A stretch of 64,000 bases of DNA from Sympetrum striolatum (Eukaryota > Arthropoda > Insecta > Odonata > Libellulidae), in contig CANPUZ010000064.1 in the NCBI GenBank assembly GCA_947579665.1, positions 248,001 to 312,000 of the forward strand. Direction: 5' to 3'. This document shows, in pieces, positions 56,476-64,000 of the stretch. Within the stretch, counting starts at the first letter, position 1; every line of letters starts with the position of its first letter. The notes beneath the pieces are model-generated. The model was not told where the DNA came from, searched no databases, and was given only the letters and a program-made list of their open reading frames with translations. A program made the translations under genes and the position numbers.

Positions 56476-58250
56476 ATTACTATAAGATACTTATTTATCA
56501 TAATATTTACGATTTATCCGGTCCCTTCTCTCTTAGAATCCTTACAGCATCCCTTAGAAATCCTTCGTTACCTCATGGAATGATATAAATATGGGCAAAG
56601 AAGAGGAAATTAGACAGAAAAGATAATAATCTCATTCAATATCAAAATTCAATTAAAATGACGAATTACAACAATCGAATCTAACTTTAATCTGTATGAT
56701 TATTAAAAGATACTTATTTATCATAATATTTACGATATATCCGGTCCCTTCTCTCTTAGAATCCTTACAGCATCCCTTAGAAATCCTTCGTTACCTCAGG
56801 GAATGACCTAAATAAGGGCAAAGAAGAGGCAATTAGACAGAAAAGAAAATAATCTCATTCAATATCAAAATTCAATTAAAATGACGAATTACAACAATCG
56901 AATCTAACTTTAATCTGTATGATTATTATAAGATACTTATTTATCATAATATTTACGATTTATCCGGTCCCTTCTCTCTAAGAATCCATATAGCATCCCT
57001 TAGAAATCCTTCGTTACCTCAGGGAATGATCTGAATAAGGGCAAAGAAGAGGAAATTAGACAGAAAAGAAAATAATCTCATTCAATATCATTATTCAATT
57101 AAAATGACGAATTACAACAATCGAATCTAACTTTAATCTGTATGATTAATATAAGATACTTGTTTATCATAATATTTACGATTTATCCGGTCCCTTCTCT
57201 CTTAGAATCCTTACAGCATCCCATAGAAATCCTTCGTTACCTCATGGAATGATCTGAATAAGGGCAAAGAAGAGGTAATTAGACAGAAAAGAAAATAATC
57301 TCATTCAATACCAAAATTCAATTAAAATGACGAATTACAACAATCGAATCTAACTTTAATCTGTATGATTAATATAAGATACTTGTTTATCATAATATTT
57401 ACGATTTATCCAGTCCCTTCTCTCTTAGAATCCTTACAGCATCCCTTAGAAATCCTTCGTTACTTCATGGAATGATCTAAATATGGGCAAAGAAGAGGAA
57501 ATTAGACAGAAAAGAAAATAATCTCATTCAATATCAAAATTCAATTAAAATGACGAATTACAACAATCGAATCTAACTTTAATCTGTATGATTAATATAA
57601 GATACTTGTTTATCATAATATTTACGATTTATCCGGTCCCTTCTCTCTTAGAATCCTTACAGCATCCCTAAGAAATCCTTCGTTACCTCATGGAATGATC
57701 TAAAAAAGGGCAAAGAAGAGGAAATTAGACAGAAAAGAAAATAATCTCATTCAATATCAAGATTCAATTAAAATGACGAATTACAACAATCGAATCTTAC
57801 TTTAATCTGTATGATTCTTAAATGATACTTATTTATCATAATATTTACGATTTATCCGGTCCCTTCTCTCTTAGAATCCTTACAGCATCCCTTAGAAATC
57901 CTTCGTTACCTCAGGGAATGATCTAAATAAGGGCAAAGAAGAGGAAATTAGACAGAAAAGAAAATAATCTCATTATATATCAAAATTCAATAAAAATGAT
58001 GAATTGCAACAATCGAATCTAACTTTAATCTATATGATTATTATAAGATACTTATTTATCATAATATTTACGATTTATCCGGTCCCTTCTCTCTTAGATT
58101 TCTTACAGCATCCCTTAGAAATCCTTCGTACCTCAGGGAATGATCTAAATAAGGGCAAAGAAGAGGAAATTAGACAGAAAAGAAAATAATCTCATTCAAT
58201 ATCAAAATTCAATAAAAATGACGAATTACAACAATCGAATCTAACTTTAA
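56476..58250 (+). repeat. Block duplicated from or to domain A (right copy)
   Basis: Counterpart of the 25.07-26.84 kb block. Differences seen include gatataaat (56585 region), gaatgacct (56806 region) and ataccaaa (57309 region) here, and atacgatac (about 25970) and ctaactataatc (about 26615) in the other copy. Upstream of about 56.45 kb and downstream of about 58.25 kb the monomer order differs, so those are the block ends. Confidence 0.85.
58124..58139 (+). other. CENP-B-box-like motif, one-base-shortened form (cgtacc)
   Basis: Loss of one T (ttcgtacctcaggga) makes the motif 16 bp and shifts TTCG against GGG by one base. The same deletion recurs in defined HOR positions, for example near 2450, 2669, 6221, 13577, 16249, 21374, 26721, 27833, 36519, 58128 and 62804. 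The deletion also gives these monomers a 222-bp length and, in some, removes a frame break (see the rejected ORFs). Confidence 0.5.
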
Positions 58251-60000
58251 TCTGTATGATTAATATAAGATACTTGTTTATCATAATATTTACGATTTAT
58301 CCATTCCCTTCTCTCTTAGAATCCTTACAGCATCCCTTAGAAATCCTTCGTTACTTCATGGAATGATCTAAATATGGGCAAAGAAGAGGAAATTAGACAG
58401 AAAAGAAAATAATCTCATTCAATATCAAAATCAATTAAAATGACGAATTACAACAATCGAATCAAACTTTAATCTGTATGATTAATATAAGATACTTGTT
58501 TATCATAATATTTACGATTTATCCGGTCCCTTCTCTCTTAGAATCCTTACAGCATCCCTAAGAAATCCTTCGTTACCTCATGGAATGATCTAAAAAAGGG
58601 CAAAGAAGAGGAAATTAGACAGAAAAGAAAATAATCTCATTATATATCAAAATTCAATAAAAATGACGAATTACAACAATCGAATCTAACTTTAATCTAT
58701 ATGATTATTATAAGATACTTATTTATCATAATAGTTACGATTTATCCGGTCCCTTCTCTCTTAGAATCCTTACAGCATCCCTTAGAAATCCTTCGTACCT
58801 CAGGGAATGATCTAAATAAGGGCAAAGAAGAGGAAATTAGACAGAAAAGAAAATAATCTCATTCAATATCAAAATTCAATAAAAATGACGAATTACAACA
58901 ATCGAATCTAACTTTAATCTCTATGATTATTATAAGATACATATTTATCATAATATTTACGATTTATCCGGTCCCTTCTCTCTTAGAATCCATACAGCAT
59001 CCCTTAAAATTCCTTCGCTACCCCAGGGAATGATCTGAATAAGGGCAAAGAAGAGGAAATTAGACAGAAAAGAAAATAATCTCATTCAATATCAAAATTC
59101 AATTAAAATGACGAATTACAACAATCGAATCTAACTTTTATCTATATGATTATTATAAGATAATTCTTTATCATAATATTTACGATTAATCCGGTCCCTC
59201 CTCTCTTAGAATCCTTACAGCATCCCTTAAAATTCCTTCGCTACCCCAGGGAATGATCTGATAAGGGCAAAGAAGAGGAAATTACACAGAAAAGAAAATA
59301 ATCTTATTCAATATCAAAATTCAATTAAAATGACCAATTACAACAATCGAATCTAACTTTAATCTATATGATTATTATAAGATACTTATTTATCATAATA
59401 TTGACGATTTATCAGGTCCCTTCTCTCTTAGAATCCTTACAGCATCCCTTAGAAATCCTTCGTTACCTCAGGGAATGATCTAAATAAGGGCAAAGAAGAG
59501 GAAATTAGACAGAAAAGAAAATAATCTCATTCAATATCAAAATTCAATTAAAATGACGAATTACAACAATCAAATCTAACTTTAATCTATATGATTATTA
59601 TAAGATACTTATTTATCATAATATTTACGATTTATCCGGTCCCTTCTCTCTTAGAATCCTTACAGCATCCCTTAGAAATCCTTCGTTACCTCATGGAATG
59701 ATCTAAAAATAGGCAAAGAAGAGGAAATTAGACAGAAAAGAAAATAATCTCATTCAATATCAAAATTCAATTAAAATGACGAATTACAACAATCGAATCT
59801 AACTTTAATCTGTATGATTATTAAAAGATACTTATTTATCATAATATTTACGATTTATCCGGTCCCTTCTCTCTTAGAATCCTTACAGCATCCCTTTGAA
59901 ATCCTTCGTTACCTCAGGGAATGATCTAAATAAGGGCAAAGAAGAGGAAATTAGACAGAAAAGAAAATAATCTCATTATATATCAAAATTCAATAAAAAT

Positions 60001-63000
60001 GACGAATGACAACAATCGAATCTAACTTTAATCTGTATGATTATTATAAGATACTTATTTATCATAATATTTACGATTTATCCGGTCCCTTCTCTCTTAG
60101 AATCCATACAGTATCCCTTAGAAATCCTTCGTTACCTCAGGGTATGATCTGAATAAGGGCAAAGAAGAGGAAATTAGACAGAAAAGATAATAATCTCATT
60201 CAATAACAAAATTCAATTAAAATGACGAATTACAACAATCGAATCTAACTTTAATCTGTATGATTATTAAAAGATACTTATTTATCATAATATTTACGAT
60301 TTATCCGGTCCCTTCTCTCTTAGAATCCTTACAGCATCCCTTAGAAATCCTTCGTTACCTCAGGGAATGATCTAAATAAGGGCAAAGAAGAGGAAATTAG
60401 ACAGAAAAGAAAATAATCTCATTCAATATCAAAATTCAATTAAAATGACGAATTACAACAATCGAATCTAACTTTAATCTGTATGATTATTAAAAGATAC
60501 TTATTTATCATAATATTTACGATTTATCCGGTCCCTTCTCTCTTAGAATCCTTACAGCATCCCTTAGAAATCCTTTGTTACCTCAGGGAATGATCTAAAT
60601 AAGGGCAAAGAAGAGGAAATTAGACAGAAAAGAAAATAATCTCATATATATCAAAATTCAATAAAAATGACGAATTACAACAATCGAATCTAACTTTAAT
60701 CTGTATGATTATTATAAGATACTTATTTATCATAATATTTACGATTTATCCGGTCCCTTCTCTCTAAGAATCCATATAGCATCCCTTAGAAATCCTTCGT
60801 TACCTCAGGGAATGATCTGAATAAGGGCAAAGAAGAGGAAATTAGACAGAAAAGAAAATAATCTCATTCAATATCATTATTCAATTAAAATGACGAATTA
60901 CAACAATCGAATCTAACTTTAATCTGTATGATTAATATAAGATACTTGTTTATCATAATATTTACGATTTATCCGGTCCCTTCTCTCTTAGAATCCTTAC
61001 AGCATCCCATAGAAATCCTTCGTTACCTCATGGAATGATCTAAATATGGGCAAAGAAGAGGAAATTAGACAGAAAAGAAAATAATCTCATTCAATATCAA
61101 AATTCAATTAAAATGACGAATTACAACAATCGAATCTAACTTTAATCTGTATGATTATTAAAAGATACATATTTATCATAATATTTACGATTTATCCGGT
61201 CCCTTCTCTCTTAGAATCCTTACAGCATCCCTTAGAAATCCTTCGTTACCTCAGGGAATGATCTAAATAAGGGCAAAGAAGAGGAAATTAGGCAGAAAAA
61301 AAAATAATCTCATTCAATATCAAAATTCAATTATAATGACGAATTACAACAATCGAATCTAACTTTAATCTATATGATTACTATAAGATACTTATTTATC
61401 ATAATATTTACGATTTATCCGGTCCCTTCTCTCTTAGAATCCTTACAGCATCCCTTAGAAATCCTTCGTTACCTCAGGGAATGATCTAAATAAGGGCAAA
61501 GAAGAGGCAATTAGACAGAAAAGAAAATAATCTCATTCAATATCAAAATTCAATTAAAATGACGAATTACAACAATCGAATCTAACTTTAATCTGTATGA
61601 TTATTATAAGATACTTATTTATCATAATATTTACGATTTATCCGGTCCCTTCTCTCTAAGAATCCATATAGCATCCCTTAGAAATCCTTCGTTACCTCAG
61701 GGAATGATCTGAATAAGGGCAAAGAAGAGGAAATTAGACAGAAAAGAAAATAATCTCATTCAATATCATTATTCAATTAAAATGACGAATTACAACAATC
61801 GAATCTAACTTTAATCTGTATGATTAATATAAGATACTTGTATATCATAATATTTACGATTTATCCGGTCCCTTCTCTCTTAGAATCCTTACAGCATCCC
61901 ATAGAAATCCTTCGTTACCTCATGGAATGATCTGAATAAGGGCAAAGAAGAGGTAATTAGACAGAAAAGAAAATAATCTCTTTCAATATCAAAATTCAAT
62001 TAAAATGACGAATTACAACAATCGAATCTAACTTTAATCTGTATGATTAATATAAGATACTTGTTTATCATAATATTTACGATTTATCCAGTCCCTTCTC
62101 TCTTAGAATCCTTACAGCATCCCTTAGAAATCCTTCGTTACTTCATGGAATGATCTAAATATGGGCAAAGAAGAGGAAATTAGACAGAAAAGATAATAAT
62201 CTCATTCAATATCAAAATTCAATTAAAATGACGAATTACAACAATCGAATCTAACTTTAATCTGTATGATTAATATAAGATACTTGTTTATCATAATATT
62301 TACGATTTATCAGGTCCCTTCTCTCTTAGAATCCTTACAGCATCCCTAAGAAATCCTTCGTTACCTCATGGAATGATCTAAAAAAGGGCAAAGAAGAGGA
62401 AATTAGACAGAAAAGAAAATAATCTCATTCAATATCAAGATTCAATTAAAATGACGAATTACAACAATCGAATCTTACTTTAATCTGTATGATTCTTAAA
62501 TGATACTTATTTATCATAATATTTACGATTTATCCGGTCCCTTCTCTCTTAGAATCCTTACAGCATCCCTTAGAAATCCTTCGTTACCTCAGGGAATGAT
62601 CTAAATAAGGGCAAAGAAGAGGAAATTAGACAGAAAAGAAAATAATCTCATTATATATCAAAATTCAATAAAAATGATGAATTGCAACAATCGAATCTAA
62701 CTTTAATCTATATGATTATTATAAGATACTTATTTATCATAATATTTACGATTTATCCGGTCCCTTCTCTCTTAGATTTCTTACAGCATCCCTTAGAAAT
62801 CCTTCGTACCTCAGGGAATGATCTAAATAAGGGCAAAGAAGAGGAAATTAGACAGAAAAGAAAATAATCTCATTCAATATCAAAATTCAATAAAAATGAC
62901 GAATTACAACAATCGAATCTAACTTTAATCTGTATGATTAATATAAGATACTTGTTTATCATAATATTTACGATTTATCCATTCCCTTCTCTCTTAGAAT

Positions 63001-64000
63001 CCTTACAGCATCCCTTAGAAATCCTTCGTTACTTCATGGAATGATCTAAATATGGGCAAAGAAGAGGAAATTAGACAGAAAAGAAAATAATCTCATTCAA
63101 TATCAAAATCAATTAAAATGACGAATTACAACAATCGAATCAAACTTTAATCTGTATGATTAATATAAGATACTTGTTTATCATAATATTTACGATTTAT
63201 CCGGTCCCTTCTCTCTTAGAATCCTTACAGCATCCCTAAGAAATCCTTCGTTACCTCATGGAATGATCTAAAAAAGGGCAAAGAAGAGGAAATTAGACAG
63301 AAAAGAAAATAATCTCATTATATATCAAAATTCAATAAAAATGACGAATTACAACAATCGAATCTAACTTTAATCTCTATGATTATTATAAGATACTTAT
63401 TTATCATAATAGTTACGATTTATCCGGTCCCTTCTCTCTTAGAATCCATACAGCATCCCTTAAAATTCCTTCGCTACCCCAGGGAATGATCTGAATAAGG
63501 GCAAAGAAGAGGAAATTAGACAGAAAAGAAAATAATCTCATTCAATATCAAAATTCAATTAAAATGACGAATTACAACAATCGAATCTAACTTTTATCTG
63601 TATGATTATTATAAGATAATTATTTATCATAATATTTACGATTAATCCGGTCCCTCCTCTCTTAGAATCCTTACAGCATCCCTTAAAATTCCTTCGCTAC
63701 CCCAGGGAATGATCTGATAAGGGCAAAGAAGAGGAAATTACACAGAAAAGAAAATAATCTTATTCAATATCAAAATTCAATTAAAATGACCAATTACAAC
63801 AATCGAATCTAACTTTAATCTATATGATTATTATAAGATACTTATTTATCATAATATTGACGATTTATCCGGTCCCTTCTCTCTTAGAATCCTTACAGCA
63901 TCCCTTAGAAATCCTTCGTTACCTCAGGGAATGATCTAAATAAGGGCAAAGAAGAGGAAATTAGACAGAAAAGAAAATAATCTCATTCAATATCAAAATT
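60001..64000 (+). repeat. Domain C 21-monomer HOR unit 2 (partial, cut by window end)
   Basis: Follows unit 1 at 4677-4678 bp to about 63.41 kb. There one monomer is lost and the offset becomes 4456 bp (gattaatcc 59184 and 63640). The window ends inside the gaccaattac/aatattgacg series. Confidence 0.8.
63377..63448 (+). repeat. Mosaic monomer at a one-monomer deletion
   Basis: In the earlier copy (58.66-59.1 kb) monomer 1 has ctatatg, acttattt, atagttacg and ccttacag. Monomer 2 has ctctatg, acatattt, atatttacg and ccatacag. The single monomer here has ctctatg (C at 63377, as in monomer 2), acttattt and atagtt (63397-63412, as in monomer 1), and ccatacag (63448, as in monomer 2). A simple exchange explains the right switch. 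The left base needs either a second template switch or an independent mutation. Confidence 0.75.

Larger units (their letters stand above)
55324..60000 (+). repeat. Domain C 21-monomer HOR unit 1 (4677 bp)
   Basis: It runs from one gacgaatgacaac monomer to the next (60001). acagtatccc (55431 to 60108) gives the same 4677 bp, and aagaatccatatag (56981 to 61659), ttgcaacaatcg and ccattccctt give 4678 bp. The order differs locally at about 56.0-56.6 against 60.7-61.5 kb, although the total length is kept. Confidence 0.8.
1..64000 (+). repeat. 223-bp satellite DNA array, about 287 tandem monomers
   Basis: The same unit recurs head to tail with no interruption. For example, the string aatctcattc starts at 58, 281, 504, 727 and 950, always 223 bp apart. 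Many units are 222 bp because of recurrent one-base deletions (for instance cgtacc in place of cgttacc, or catatatatc in place of cattcaatatc), so average spacing across HOR units is about 222.7-222.9 bp. All copies have the same orientation. The sequence starts and ends inside a monomer, so the array is longer than the window. No gene-like or transposon-like sequence interrupts it. Arrays of this size, AT-richness and homogeneity are known from centromeric and pericentromeric heterochromatin of eukaryotes. That location is inferred here, not shown. I do not recognise the satellite family or the species. Confidence 0.98.
46841..64000 (+). repeat. Domain C: mixed HOR array (14, 18 and 21 monomers)
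   Basis: The left part is set by a monomer with catacagcattcc and ttacctgaggg (46961, 50080 and, as catacagttttcc, 54094). It is followed by aatataaaaaattc, acatctatcg and gaatacttacagtatccc types. The right part has a 21-monomer period of 4677-4678 bp (gacgaatgacaac 55324 and 60001; ttgcaacaatcg 58004 and 62682; ccattccctt 58301 and 62979). It contains copies of domain A and A/B blocks, so it is compositionally mixed. Confidence 0.85.

Noticed and set aside
1..64000. CRISPR array (regular repeats)
   Set aside because: The repeat unit is 223 bp with no unique spacers: the whole unit repeats. Size and composition do not fit CRISPR, and no cas genes are present.
1..64000. Transposon insertions, inverted monomers or unique sequence within the array
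   Set aside because: Reading through the window, every stretch aligns to the same monomer in the same orientation. Offsets between markers are whole numbers of monomers, which leaves no room for an insertion.
1..64000. Hammerhead-type ribozyme, known from some satellites
   Set aside because: The conserved ctgatga core and a matching gaaa arm were not found. The nearest string, ctgaataag, does not fit.
1..64000. Telomeric or subtelomeric repeats such as TTAGG or TTAGGG
   Set aside because: Only isolated chance matches such as attaggcag occur, once per affected monomer, with no tandem telomere units.
1..64000. tRNA, rRNA or 5S genes sometimes interspersed with satellites
   Set aside because: No tRNA-like cloverleaf, B-box or rRNA-like segment was seen, and the monomer is too AT-rich and uniform.
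1..64000. Collapse or duplication by the assembler as the sole cause of the long-range identical blocks
   Set aside because: It cannot be excluded without reads. But the paired blocks carry scattered private single-base differences and one-monomer gaps with recombinant junctions, which fits real sequence better than a simple assembly copy.
1..64000. Naming a species or known satellite family
   Set aside because: I do not recognise this monomer, and composition alone does not identify a host.

Overview
The whole 64 kb window is one uninterrupted head-to-tail satellite DNA array. The monomer is about 223 bp and about 30% G+C (66 of 223 bases in the reference monomer at 55738-55960), which gives roughly 287 copies, all in the same orientation. 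Both window ends fall inside a monomer, so the array continues on each side. I see no protein-coding gene, RNA gene, transposon, CRISPR array, or stretch of unique sequence. This is the architecture of eukaryotic constitutive heterochromatin, most often centromeric or pericentromeric. The species cannot be named from the sequence. CpG is not depleted in the monomer (5 seen, about 4.7 expected), which argues weakly against a heavily methylated germline genome such as a vertebrate or many plants.

The array is organised into higher-order repeats (HORs), in which blocks of several distinguishable monomers are repeated as a unit. Positions 1 to about 4.5 kb hold diverged monomers without a clean HOR. 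They include single copies of monomer types that are amplified further right. Domain A (about 4.5-26.9 kb) has units of about 8, 8, 25, 12, 23 and 23 monomers, defined by one diagnostic monomer. Domain B (about 27.5-46.84 kb) is a very regular 17-monomer HOR of 3785 bp with an internal 6-monomer (1335 bp) duplication. On top of it lies an 8.46-8.68 kb super-duplication with two traceable single-monomer deletions. Domain C (about 46.84-64 kb) has 14- and 18-monomer units, then a 21-monomer unit of 4677-4678 bp. Domain C also contains near-identical copies of pieces of domain A and of the A/B junction, at offsets of 31,406 and 32,296 bp.

Each monomer carries recognisable sub-structure. There is a 17-bp motif with the TTCG and GGG spacing of the mammalian CENP-B box (7 of 9 core positions). 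Some HOR positions carry altered versions of it. There is also a short imperfect dyad, helically phased A-tracts across the monomer junction, a purine-rich segment, and a 21-bp-spaced internal direct repeat. The best reading is a recently homogenised, probably centromere-associated satellite evolving by unequal exchange and block duplication. The centromere assignment is inference. What is seen directly is the tandem array, the HOR periods, the recombinant monomers and the conserved motif.
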